NCBI GenBank assembly: GCA_032716605.1
Contig: CM064580.1
Coordinates: forward strand, 39,310,638 to 39,374,637
Source of the DNA: Paralithodes platypus
Taxonomy: Eukaryota > Arthropoda > Malacostraca > Decapoda > Lithodidae
Direction: 5' to 3'
DNA: 64,000 nucleotides
The position numbers and the translations under genes are program-made. A model generated the notes under the pieces. That model searched no databases. It saw only the letters and a list, made by a program, of their open reading frames with translations, and was not told where the DNA came from. Below, in pieces: positions 21,759 through 31,980 of this stretch; position 1 is the first letter of the stretch; each line of letters begins with the position of its first letter.

Positions 21759-22073
21759 GTGAATATTTTGATTATATTGTTCTTTGCTTGGGTACTTTAT
21801 ATATTGGTTACACACTTATGTTTTTCAGTATGGCTTGATTTGAGTGGTTTGCTGTATCATTGGAACTCTCTCCCAAAATCAGTATTTCCCTGTTCTTATG
21901 ACTTGAATTGCTCCGTGTGTCCTGGCATTTTGGTTCGAACGTCCCTTGATTTTGGCCCTGACACTCTTTCAACTCTGGGGAAGACACTCGCTACAGGCAG
22001 TTATGCTTTTTGTCTCCCTCACTCACATAGAAAAAAGAGAATAGATTTTGCTTGTGTATGGGTATATATTTGA
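21759..22073 (+). pseudogene. Possible LINE C-terminal remnant (104-residue frame)
   Basis: The frame contains YHWNSLPKSVFPCSYDLN. This resembles the LWNSLPxSVFPxSYDL block near the C-terminus of many LINE ORF2 proteins. Nothing else in the frame is recognisable, and a TTTTTCAG acceptor-like motif lies inside it. A remnant is more likely than a host gene. Confidence 0.35.
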
Positions 22074-22305
22074 TGGGTTCTTGTTTGCTTAAATAGTTTA
22101 CTTTTATATTTTCTCTACTTGTGAAATGCCTCCTGTTGTTGCTCCTTTTTCTTTGGTAGTCAGTCTGCTGTTGCTAGTTTCTTTGTGCTTATATCAATTG
22201 TCTTGTTTGGATATTATGTTAGTTTCCCGAATGTTTAGCGTTATGTTGCTTTAGTTGTTTATCTTATATTGTTTGCTTAACCCCTTCATGATTGACACAT
22301 TTTGA

Positions 22306-22425
22306 CAGTACAGTAACTCAGCTATCATTTTACATTGTTTTTGTCCATTAACCCTCTGAGTACCAGAAGTAACTTGGCTATCATTTGACATTGTTTTTGT
22401 CCGTTAACCCTTTGAGTAGCACCGA
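22306..22425. repeat. Two-unit ~65-bp tandem repeat
   Basis: The string CTATCATTTKACATTGTTTT followed by TGTCCRTTAACCCT occurs twice, near 22320 and 22378, each followed by YTGAGTA. Confidence 0.75.
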
Positions 22426-22476
22426 TGTGTGTTAGATTTGTATTGTGGCTATATTTTGACGATTGGTAGTTAAAAG

Positions 22477-22756
22477 GGTTGGTTGAGATATTATTGAAGC
22501 CTTATTTTTGGCTAGAGGTCCTTCCTAAGCTGAATAAAGTAGTTGAAAAGAGTTGGTTGAGATATATTGAAATATTATTTTTGGCTAGAGGTCCTTCTTA
22601 AGCTGAATAAAGTGGTTAAAAGTTGGTTGAGATATATTGAAGTATTATTTTTTGCTAGAGGTCCTTCTTAAGCTGAATAAAGTGGTTAAAAGTTGGTTGA
22701 GATATATTGCAGCCCTATTTTTTGCTAGAGGTCCTTCCTAAGCTGAATAGTGGTTG
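22477..22756 (+). repeat. Four-unit ~70-bp tandem repeat
   Basis: Units begin GTTGGTTGAGATAT at about 22477, 22551, 22621 and 22691. Each contains GCTAGAGGTCCTTCYTAAGC and TGAATAAAGT. The internal AGGTCCTTCYTAAGCTGAAT is one arm of the compact hairpin family found in 55-63 kb. Confidence 0.92.
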
Positions 22757-22786
22757 ATTACACAAATTTAATTGTTAACCCGGGAG

Positions 22787-22841
22787 CTGCGGGGAGACTC
22801 TTAAGAGTTCCCCCGGCGCACTGCGGGGAGACTCTTAAGAG
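22787..22841. repeat. Two perfect 21-bp direct repeats near TTAACCC
   Basis: A 21-bp string beginning CTGCGGGGAGAC and ending CTTAAGAG occurs at 22787-22807 and 22821-22841, just after GTTAACCCGGGAG. The TTAACCC start resembles a piggyBac-type end, but no partner end was found. Confidence 0.6.
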
Positions 22842-23162
22842 GCAGAGAAAAAAAAAATCAACTTTTGACATCGAAAAAAAAAATAAAAAATTTTGCGCAC
22901 TTCAGAGGTTAAGAACTTTAAAATTATAATAAGCTCCCATTTCTACAAAAATGAATATATTTAAAAACGGATTGCGCCATTGGATTTAGCGCGTCCTGTG
23001 GAATCCAAACATATCCCCACATCTCCAAATCTATTTTTTCCAAAAAAGTTGTTCTATTTTAACTTGTGACCATATCGTTGGAATCCTCTCGAAGCGGAGA
23101 GTTTCCAAAAATGAATTCAGGTGATTCCGATCTATTATAACCCCACAAAACACAATTTTTGT

Positions 23163-23706
23163 GTTTTCACAATCTGGCGGGTGCCCAACTCCGAAAGGAG
23201 TTGAAGTAGGGGAGCTATCCCCCCGCCAAAGGCGGCTTTCTAGGGCCTTTCCTAGCTGATGCTGAGAGGATTGGGTTCTAGTCATGTGGTGATGGGCTGG
23301 TCTATCAGAGTGAGAGCTGAGCAATCTCTGCCATACCCATAGCTTACTCTGACTGTTCCTTTTACTTATATATCTTCTAGATCTCAAGTGACGGCGTCTT
23401 TTCCGTGGATCGACCTCCCTACTGCCAACCTAAAAGTTGGCAGATTGGGAGCCAAAGCGTCACATTTTTCCCTTGCCCCTCAACTTTCCCTTCATAATTG
23501 CTGAGGGGCACAGGGCCTTGGGTGGGGCTTTGGTTTCTCGGGCGTTTCCGCGCCCTCCTCAGCTCCCTGCCTTAGAGTGGCTTCGGTCACCTGGGTTTTG
23601 TTAGTGGTAAGCAGGGAGGGTTTTGTGGGGGCGCTCTATGGCCTTGGCCTTGCTCGGGACCTTGGGGCTGTTCGGCCAGGCAACCTGGGGAACAACAACA
23701 ACAATA
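23163..23706 (+). mobile_element. SINE-like retroposon, copy 2 (~544 bp)
   Basis: It matches copy 1 (21052-21564) in the opposite orientation: GCGGGTGCCCAAC start, GCTGATGCTGAGAGGATTGG, GACTGTTCCTTTTACTTATA and a (AAC)n tail at 23691-23706. ACACAATTTTTGT flanks it at 23150-23162 and 23707-23719, a candidate 13-bp target duplication. It lies inside the left arm of the foldback; the right arm lacks it. Confidence 0.82.
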
Positions 23707-23885
23707 ACACAATTTTTGTTTTTTTGTCAAATTCCTTGTAAAGTATTGTACAATCTTAAAACAGCTCCCAAGGCCACAAAAATGGGCGGAATTAAAATCG
23801 GTTTGCGCCATTGGATTTTTCGCGTCGAGAATCCGAATATACCGCTAAAAATATGAAAATCGAAATTGTTCGGTCAACCTCCAAA

Positions 23886-24832
23886 AAACACCAAGGCGAT
23901 TTTGGTCGAATTTTGACTTGTCAATATTATTACATATTTGGATTCGTCTCGCCGTTGCGGATTCAACGGTATAATTATTATTTTTAATTTTGACCTATTT
24001 TTAGGCCCCCTAGGCCTATTTTAAAGTTTAAAAACTCCATAGACGAGTTATTTATGAACGGATTTTGTTTAAATTTATACCATAAGTACACTTTGGCAAG
24101 CTGAATCGAATGGCGTAAAAATAATTAAAATCGGACCATTAGTTTAGGATTACGATTTTGACTGGGCCTTCCTGGAGGGGCCAGGGGACCGTTTTTTGGG
24201 ACTTTAAAAGTCCTCTGTAGCCCAAACTATAAGTCCTAGGGAATTCTACTTGGTGCCATTCAATTTTTCTCGCCGAGCTGCTTCTAGACATGTTCTTAGA
24301 TTTCATTTTCGCCCATCCATTCGCCCAGAATCGAAGAAAAAATTCTCAAAAAACCTTTGCCCAGGCAAATCGGTGATTTTGGTCGAATTTTGACTTGTCA
24401 ATATTATTACATATTTGGATTCGTCTCGCTGTTGCGGATTCAACGGTATAATTATTTTTTAATTTTGACCTATTTTTAGGCCCCCTAGGCCTATTTTAAA
24501 GTTTAACAACTCCATAGAAGAGTTATTTATGAACGGATTTTGTTCAAATTTATACCATAAGTACACTTTGGCAAGCTGAATCGAATGGCGCAAACAAAAT
24601 TAAAATCGGACCATTAGTTTAGGATTTCGATTTTGACTGAGCCTTCCTGGAGGGGCCAGGTTGTTTTGGACTTTAAAAGTCCTCTGTAGCCCAAACTAGA
24701 AGTCCTAGGGAATTCTACTTGGTGCCATTCGATTTTTCTCGCCGAGCTGCTTCTAGACATGGTCTTAGATTCCATTTTCGCCCAGCCATTCGCCCAGAAT
24801 CGAAAAAAAAAAAATCTCAAAAAACCTTGGGT
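23886..24832. repeat. Tandem units 1 and 2 of the foldback loop
   Basis: Two ~470-bp units run 23886-24354 and 24362-24832. Each starts CGATTTTGGTCGAATTTTGA or the variant CGGTGATTTTGGTCG, passes through CCCCTAGGCCTATTTTAAAG and CTTGGTGCCATTC, and ends near CTCAAAAAACCTT. Confidence 0.9.
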
Positions 24833-25029
24833 TTAACCCCTCCAACCCGGAAGGGCTCTTGAACGCCCATAACAACCTCAGCCCGCGCAACCCGGAAGGG
24901 CTCTTGAACGCCCATTGCTTGCGTGCGTGCTTTCGAATGCCGCGCGTACATTTTTGGTATCGTGGGACGGTAGGTGGCGCCACCAGGCGTAAACTACGCC
25001 ACAGCAACAGTATCTACCCCGACGCCATC

Positions 25030-27723
25030 ATGGACAGTACGCCAAATAGTGATTCCGCTGTGTCCGATACCGTGCTTCCTACGACGCCCTTGCTAGTTCG
25101 TCGCGCCTTACCCCGACGCCATCGCCTAAATGTGTTATCTCCCGGAGGTATTGAGACGACATTGAGACTTTATGAGCGAGCTGATGCCAAGCATAATGTT
25201 GATGATGAAGTCAGTGACGACTCCAGTAATTATAAGTCGAGTGATTATGGCCATGAGAGTGACAAAGAAGAGCAATTCCTGGGATTTGCGAGAGAACATG
25301 ACAGTGATGAGAGTGATGAAGGTGATGTACCAGTTGTTGAGGTAGCTGGTTTACCTAAAGACAGTGAACTTGAGAGAGTGAGTGAGTGGGAGAGTTCAAG
25401 GTCACTCACCAAATTTCGCATAAGTGACACGACTCCAAGCCCTTCCCCAGGTAAATCGCCTTTCAAGCTACATTTGTATAAGCAGAAAATACTTGAGAAG
25501 GCGGCCGCGGCAGCTAGGGAACAAGCAAAACTACTTGGTGAGGATGAGGCTGTGAGTGAGGGTCAGCGTGGTGACCCTTCTCGTCCGCCATTGTCTCCCT
25601 TATCTACCCACGCCACCCAAGATGACCCGGATGCCCCGCATTCTTCCCCACCACCCCCACCATTGCCAAGGGTTGAGGACCCCCCACTTTCGGCCTATTT
25701 GCCTCCTAGGTCCCCCGACAGGAGACATACTGCTGCCGAAAAGGGGAAAGGTAGGAAATATACCAAAAAAATTAAGAAAAGTAAGAGAGTTTTGTTCGAG
25801 GCTCCCGCGGCGTCCACCCCGGCCGGCCCCAGCCATACGTCCCCGCAACTTTCCCCACGGTCCTCCCCACCTCTCCCGCCTTCAACATGTCTTCCTGAAG
25901 AAGTCTTTGAGCTCGCATCACCAATACCTGGGCCTAGTGACAGTGAAACATTGCTTTCTGTCACTCGTCGCAGGCCAAGGAGCCCAGGACCTCGGGGGGA
26001 CACAGCCTCACCTGCCACTCCTTCCCCACCTCGCCCACCCGCACGCCGCCCACGCATCACTGGTTCCCCGCCAGATTATGTGGGGGCCACTGATGATGAA
26101 GGGCACCTCTCTGAAGACTCTGGCCATGATTACATAGGTCCACCGTCAGGGCAAGATGACCACTCTGACGATGACTATATGGACATCGACGACCCTCGAC
26201 CCATCCGCTTGGCCCGGCGTCGTGCTGCCCGCCGCCCTGGCCGACGCCCTCGCCGTCCTAGGGAGCGCGCCTCCCGAGTTGGCCGTGGGCGTGCTGGGCC
26301 ACCAGCTGGAGCTCCTCATCAGCGTAGACAAGACCCATTCTACGTTTTTCAGTGGCAAGACGTAGTTGATGAGGATGGATACAACCCTGATGTGCCAGCT
26401 TTTGATGAGGTACTGGAGGGTTCAGGCATTACCCCCAATGCTCCACCACACGAACTATTTGAGGCCTTCTTTGATGAGGAGGTGGTAGGCTATGTTGTCA
26501 AAGAGACAAATAAGCAGCACCAATTCCAGGTCCACTTTTTGGGAAAGGTGACCAAGGGCCACATGAGGCAGTGGACCCCAGTGACTCATAAAGAGTTCAT
26601 GGTGTTCCTGGCACTCACCATGCTAATGCCTCATGTCAAGAAGCATAGGTTGCCTGACTATTGGATCACCAATGATCTGATATCCACCCCTGCCTTCGGG
26701 AAATATATGTCTCGCGACCGGTACCTTAATATCCTCGCAGCGCTCCATCTTGTCACCAACCTTGACGTCCACCTCCCAGACAAGCTGTGGAAGATTAGGA
26801 CGTTGTACGAGATGATGCGAGAACGCTTCACCTCCTACTTCAAGCTCTTCCGCAAGGTCGTCATTGACGAGTCTCTTGTGCTGTTCCGGGGAAAACTCAG
26901 CTTCCGGCAGTACATCCCCTCAAAAAGACATCGCTTTGGCATAAAATTCTTTGTGCTGTGCGACTGCCAAACTGGCTATGTCCTGGACTTCCTGGTCTAC
27001 AGCGGGAAGGAAGGGGACTTGCTTGTGGACCCCCTCATTGGCTTTGGCGGAGCAGTGGTGCAAGCCATGATGGATCGCTACTTTCACAAGAATCACGTCC
27101 TCTACACGGACAATTATTACGCGTCTCCCACTCTCTCACAGTACCTGCATGAGCGCAAGACGGGGACTGTAGGCACAGTACGAGGGAAAAGGAAGGGCAT
27201 GCCACCTTTCCCTCCAAAGACCAAAAAAGGTGATGTGTTCAAGAAGAAGTCGGGGCCCATTCTGGCTATCCACTGGCACGACCAGCGGAAGGTCAACCTC
27301 CTGACCACCATCCACAAGGGGGAAATGGTGGAGACTGGCAAGGTGGATCGCCGCACCCAGGCCAGGGTGACCAAGCCCGATGCTGTCCTGGACTACAACA
27401 TCAACATGAGGCTGGTGGACAAGTCCGACATGCAGATAGGCTTCATTGACTGCCTGCGTACCTCGTGCAGATGGTACAAAAAGTTCTTTCTGCATATGGT
27501 GGACATGTCAGTTCTGAATGCCTACAACATATACAAGCTTCGGAATGTGAACACACCCATGAAGTTCAATATCCTGCGGAGGTTCCAAAAGCAGGTGTTG
27601 ACGGAGCTCCTGGAGAAGTATGCTACGCCACAGAGGGCAGTGGCACATCCTGGGCCCGCCGTTATTGACCGCTTGCAGTGTGCTCAATACTTGATTAGGC
27701 ACAGGCTTGGTTCCCTGCCTTAG
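25030..27723 (+). CDS. piggyBac transposase (897 aa, lacks C-terminal Cys-rich domain)
   Basis: The enzyme cuts and pastes DNA at TTAA sites. I chose the ATG at 25030 (MDSTPNSDSA, context CATCATGG) over the upstream in-frame ATG at 24859, because the latter would translate the subterminal repeats. Residues 1-470 are low-complexity, acidic and proline/serine-rich, ending in an arginine-rich stretch. The DDE domain (DDE_Tnp_1_7 type) follows, with catalytic aspartates in VIDESLVLFRG (about residue 613), YTDNYYASP (694) and LVDKSDMQ (797). The frame stops at TAG 27721-27723, directly before the normal cysteine-rich end. At 897 aa it is longer than the usual ~600 because of its N-terminal extension. 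Activity is doubtful without the C-terminal domain. Confidence 0.88.
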   Translation: MDSTPNSDSAVSDTVLPTTPLLVRRALPRRHRLNVLSPGGIETTLRLYERADAKHNVDDEVSDDSSNYKSSDYGHESDKEEQFLGFAREHDSDESDEGDVPVVEVAGLPKDSELERVSEWESSRSLTKFRISDTTPSPSPGKSPFKLHLYKQKILEKAAAAAREQAKLLGEDEAVSEGQRGDPSRPPLSPLSTHATQDDPDAPHSSPPPPPLPRVEDPPLSAYLPPRSPDRRHTAAEKGKGRKYTKKIKKSKRVLFEAPAASTPAGPSHTSPQLSPRSSPPLPPSTCLPEEVFELASPIPGPSDSETLLSVTRRRPRSPGPRGDTASPATPSPPRPPARRPRITGSPPDYVGATDDEGHLSEDSGHDYIGPPSGQDDHSDDDYMDIDDPRPIRLARRRAARRPGRRPRRPRERASRVGRGRAGPPAGAPHQRRQDPFYVFQWQDVVDEDGYNPDVPAFDEVLEGSGITPNAPPHELFEAFFDEEVVGYVVKETNKQHQFQVHFLGKVTKGHMRQWTPVTHKEFMVFLALTMLMPHVKKHRLPDYWITNDLISTPAFGKYMSRDRYLNILAALHLVTNLDVHLPDKLWKIRTLYEMMRERFTSYFKLFRKVVIDESLVLFRGKLSFRQYIPSKRHRFGIKFFVLCDCQTGYVLDFLVYSGKEGDLLVDPLIGFGGAVVQAMMDRYFHKNHVLYTDNYYASPTLSQYLHERKTGTVGTVRGKRKGMPPFPPKTKKGDVFKKKSGPILAIHWHDQRKVNLLTTIHKGEMVETGKVDRRTQARVTKPDAVLDYNINMRLVDKSDMQIGFIDCLRTSCRWYKKFFLHMVDMSVLNAYNIYKLRNVNTPMKFNILRRFQKQVLTELLEKYATPQRAVAHPGPAVIDRLQCAQYLIRHRLGSLP

Positions 27724-27885
27724 AATGAATCAGGAAGAACACAGCAGAAGCGGTGCCATGTCTGCTACAACAGCAGGGTGAGGCCGAGGCCAGGTAAAAA
27801 GTCAACCATGGAGTGTGTGGAGTGCAAGGTGGCACTCTGTGCTTTAGAGTGCTTCTTTGATTACCACTCCAAGCTGGAGTTCTAA
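27724..27885 (+). pseudogene. Detached C-terminal cysteine-rich domain of piggyBac transposase
   Basis: Immediately after the TAG at 27721 the same frame continues for 53 codons to TAA at 27883-27885, with RCHVCYNS, ECVECKVALC and ECFFDYH. This is the CxxC...CxxC...C...C..H spacing of the piggyBac C-terminal zinc-binding domain, which contacts the transposon ends. The broken copy has CAG where this copy has TAG, so a single substitution separated the domain. Read-through is conceivable but has no support. Confidence 0.85.
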
Positions 27886-28152
27886 TAATCATACTGAAAT
27901 TGCCAAATAAAATGACAATATGTACACTATAATTATATATAGGCAAAAAGTGGAAGAAAACCAATTTATTGTAATACAAAAGTCATGTATTATGAGAAAT
28001 TGATACAAATACAATTACACCATAATAATATGTGAAAGTGACACATATGTATATACCAAGTGACATTCATATGATTAGAACCTATAGAAATATATAAATC
28101 AGTGAAAAAGACACAATAAATTGTATATAAAACGTTTACAAATCATATAACT

Positions 28153-28854
28153 AAGTGAAAGTGACACAAGACCTAATATTTGATGGCCAAAGTATAATAA
28201 ATACCTGTGATAACGAATAATCAGTGCCTAATACAACAATAACCTACCTCAATTACTAATAAAATGTACGGTATCGAGTGAAAATGAGCATTATCAGTGA
28301 CTGACACTCTCTAAAGCATATTTGTCAAAGTGAAAGTGACACAAGACCTAATATTTGATGGCCAAAGTATAATAAACACCTGTGATAACGAATAATCAGT
28401 GCCTAATACAACAATAACCTACCTCAATTACTAATAAAATGTACGGTATCGAGTGAAAATGAGCATTATCAGTGACAGTGACACTCTAAAGCATATTTAT
28501 CAAAGTGAAAGTGACACAAGACACAATACTTGATGACCAAAGAATAATAAACACCTGTAATAATGAATAATCAGTGCCTAATACAACAATAACCTACCTC
28601 AATTACTAATAAAATGTACGGTATCGAGTGAAAATGAGCATTATCAGTGACAGTGACACTCTAAAGCATATTTATCAAAGTGAAAGTGACACAAGACACA
28701 ATACTTGATGACCAAAGAATAATAAACACCTGTAATAACGAATAATCAGTGCCTAATACAACAATAACCTACCTCAATTACTAATAAAATGTACGGTATC
28801 GAATGAAAATTAGCAATATCAGTGACAGTGATACACTAATAAACATATTTTATA
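28153..28854. repeat. Four ~175-bp tandem units in piggyBac 3' region
   Basis: Units start at about 28153, 28328, 28503 and 28679 with AAGTGAAAGTGACACAAGAC. Units 3 and 4 share variants (ACACAATACTTGATGACCAA) absent from 1 and 2, so they look like a duplicate pair. The broken copy has three units. Confidence 0.93.
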
Positions 28855-29248
28855 TAATTGGCCTCAAAATAACTAGAAAAATATCAAATAAACATCACAT
28901 TCTCAATATCAAACACTAAAATCGTCTAAGGGAGATAAATACTTTGGCGCGACGAGCGGCTAGGTGCGTCGTAGCCATGGCCGGGGCGACGCGTCCGAAC
29001 GCGGGAAGAATTTGCCGCCGAAAAGCACTCGTCTTCCCGCGCTCACCATTATGCAACCAGAGGGGCTAGAGACCTCTACTCAACGCCATTCGACAGAGGA
29101 AGGTTTGTGGAACATCATTCTTTTTTATTCACAACATTACATGCCATATTCATTGACTTACAGAGTAGTTAACATAGCCCAAAGATCGTCAAAACACCCG
29201 GTACCGCAGCACAGTCGCAAGCTATAGCCCCCGGGGCTGGAGGGTTAA

Positions 29249-29621
29249 GCCCAATCAAATCGGTGATTTTGGTCGAATTTTGACTTGTCAATATTATTAC
29301 ATATTTGGATTCGTCTCTCCGTTGCGGATTCAACGGTATAATTATTTTTTAATTTTGACCTATTTTTAGGCCCTCTAGGCCTATTTTAAAGTTTAAAAAC
29401 TCCATAGACGAGTTATTTATGAACGGATTTTGTTCAAATTTATACCATAAGTACACTTTGGCAAGCTGAATCGTATGATGCAAACAGAATTAAAATCGGA
29501 CCATTAGTTTAGGATTTCGATTTTGACTGAGCCTTCCTGGAGGGGCCAGGGGACCGGTTTTTGGACTTTAAAAGTCCTCTGTAGCCCAAACTATAAGTCC
29601 TAGGGAATTCTACTTGGTGCC
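29249..29621. repeat. Tandem unit 3, first part
   Basis: It continues the ~470-bp unit after piggyBac (CCAATCAAATCGGTGATTTT) up to CTTGGTGCC, where the LTR retrotransposon begins. The unit resumes at 35617. Confidence 0.9.
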
Positions 29622-29970
29622 TGTTGATATAGGTTAAGTGCACACACAACATATATACAGAGTGTACACATGCCTTAATCATATTGCAACATACACACAT
29701 GTACTTTCAGGGCAATACTATCATTGTTTAATATCCCATGATAATATACCGTACTCTGTAGTATCGGCAGCGTTGCACCAAATATATCCGGCACCGCTGC
29801 ACATGTTTTCATCAGTAACATCCGGTCGGCACTCAGCATAGCAGTGCCACCCCAGCTCTGTATATCTTTGGCTAACAAGAACCTATAAACCTATCTCTGG
29901 ACTTTTATTCTACATCCTTGTGCAAGAAAGGATTATCAAGGTTGTTGTAGCTTTACATGACAACCATACA
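29622..29970 (+). repeat. 5' LTR
   Basis: It begins TGTTGATATAGG and ends CAACCATACA. It is the same length as the 3' LTR, with differences near 29700, 29873, 29889, 29897 and 29935. Confidence 0.95.
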
Positions 29971-29988
29971 TGGCGCAGTGTGTTAATA
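29971..29988 (+). other. Probable primer-binding site
   Basis: TGGCGCAGTGTGTTAA directly follows the 5' LTR. A TGG start is expected for a tRNA-primed element. I did not identify the tRNA. Confidence 0.55.
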
Positions 29989-30491
29989 CAGCCAGGAGAT
30001 ACGAGCCAAGACCGGATTCTCAGCCAGCCATCTTGCAAGACCTCACCTCTCCAGCCCTGGATATATTATTGTGCAGTGCTTTATAGTGCAGTGAAGTACT
30101 TAAGAGTGTAGTGCAGTGCCTTTATTATATGTCCCATGTAATTTGTGCCCATTCCCAACTTGCTGTGAGGGTTATAGCCGCCGAAACATTGCTGGACAAG
30201 AGCGAGGAGTAGCATACCCTCTCCCTCTAACATCTCCAGCAACACTGAAGCTCTCACCCCTCACTGGGCCCTCAGTGCCTTCCAGCTGTGCCGGCACATG
30301 CGCGCACGGACACACGCACATCGCTGCCAAGTCAACACGGTGGTGCCAAGCCTACCGCACTCACGCACTCGCTCACTCACTCACTCACTCTAGCACAGAT
30401 AATTTCTTGCACTATTAAATAAACTGTTCCAGTTGTACTGCACATTTTCATCGTTCCTGCAAGACTACAGTGTGTCAGCTATCAACCAATT

Positions 30492-31980
30492 ATGGAGGGA
30501 GATGAGCAGATTCATGGGGAGCCCAGAGACACCCCACACGACCATACTGGGGAGGGAGATAATAGTGGAGCTACTGGTGGAGATAGTGGTGGAGATAATG
30601 ATGGAGATACTGTTGGAGTTGCTGGTAAGGGGTACCAGTCAGTTCATTCCACTCCAACCTCTCCTCCTCTCACCACCCCTCATTTTACTCCTCCTCCCCA
30701 ACCTCCCCCCACTTTACCTCCCCTACACTATAGGGGGATGCCACCCCTGTCACCACACCCTGCAAGTCTACAACCTACCACAAGTGCAGACCTCCTTCAG
30801 CTCATACTGTATATGGAGCAATGCAGACAACGGGACGACTATACCAGAAGTATACCGCAGAAGACAGGAGGAGGACCGCAGACAACAGGAGGAGGACTAC
30901 AGGAGACAGGAGGAGGAAACAAGACGACGCACGGAGGAGGACTACAGGAGACAGATGGACGATGCCAAGTTCTCCGCCCTTGTCCAGGCTCTGGCCCACA
31001 TTACCCCACCTGCCGCCGCACCTACACCTACCTCAACGGGGACAACACCCAATTCCACAACATCCTCCACCCCTACAGCTCCACCTCCACCACAGAAGGC
31101 TACCACCCAGAACCCGCCGCCCCTTCGCGCTGATGCGACCTTCCAGGTTTTCAGAGAATGGAGGCATCGGTGGGACGATTACTCTATTATGGTAGACTTA
31201 TCTAAATTACCGAGGGAGAAACAACTGATCCAGATGCGGATGTGCTTAACCCTGGAGACACAGCGGCTTTTGGAGCACACCTTAAGCATACCCCCTGACA
31301 CCGACAAGACCGTTGACGCAGTCCTCGATGCACTTCAGGAGCACATAAAGAATTCTCGCAATGAAGCTCTCCGTCGCAGGGACCTGTTCAGTTGCAAGCA
31401 AAAACAGGGCGAGTCATTCAACAACTTCTACGTCCGCCTCTGCCATATCGCCGAAGAAATTGACGTCTGCCCAGGGAACTCTTCAGCCTGCAGGGAGACC
31501 CAACTCAAGATGGTCATTCTGATGGGCATACACGACGAAGAACTTGTACAGAAGCTGCTCTCCCTCGACGCCACCCCTTCATTACAGGACATTGTCAACA
31601 CTTGCCGTTCCTACGAGGCCACTCGAAGCGCTACGTCAGCCATACGTGCCCCACCGTCCCAGGTTAATGCCGTGTCAGCGTACAAGCAGAACAAGCAAGT
31701 TAAGCAACACGACAAGTTCTCCACATCGCAACAGTCCTTGGCGTCTGCTGCCGCCTGCCAGCGTTGTGCTCGCCGGCACGACAAGAACAAGTGCCCGGCT
31801 GAAGACTACACCTGCACTAACTGCGGCCGTCGTGGTCATAAGCCTAGGACTCCTGCTTGCCCTGCAGCCACCGCCCAGTGTCGTCGCTGCAACCATATGG
31901 GCCACTACGACAAATGCTGCAGATCTTCCAATACGCCCGCCAGACAGGACAACGCCGCTTCCTGCCACAACAAGTCTACA
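30492..31980 (+). pseudogene. gag region with zinc knuckles
   Basis: Gag starts most plausibly at the ATG at 30492 (MEGDEQIHGEP). A proline/threonine-rich stretch and LLQLILYMEQ follow. Near 30830-30865 the reading must pass to the frame open from 30433 to 33456, which continues with a charged RRQEED-type repeat and a capsid-like region (about 31140-31650). Two to three cysteine/histidine knuckles come next (CQRCARRHDKNKC, CTNCGRRGHK, CRRCNHMGHYDKCC; about 31760-31920). The protein would package element RNA. The frame break means this copy does not encode it in one piece. Confidence 0.8.

Larger units (their letters stand above)
24837..29244 (+). mobile_element. piggyBac element, nearly intact copy (4408 bp)
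   Basis: TTAA flanks both ends (24833-24836 and 29245-29248). Ends read inwards are CCCCTCCAACCCGG and CCCTCCAGCCCCGG. The host is the junction between tandem units 2 and 3. It contains two subterminal direct repeats (AACCCGGAAGGGCTCTTGAA, near 24845 and 24890), a long transposase gene, a detached cysteine-rich coding tail and a four-unit satellite. Confidence 0.95.

Noticed and set aside
22477..22756. CRISPR-like array
   Set aside because: The repeats are contiguous tandem units without spacers, in a eukaryotic transposon landscape.
24859..25029. 57-residue N-terminal extension of the piggyBac transposase
   Set aside because: It translates the subterminal direct repeats; the ATG at 25030 has better context and is the same in the second copy.
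30433..30830. N-terminal part of the 1007-residue frame beginning at 30433
   Set aside because: The gag-like start is in another frame at 30492; the first ~130 codons of this frame are a shadow before the frame change.
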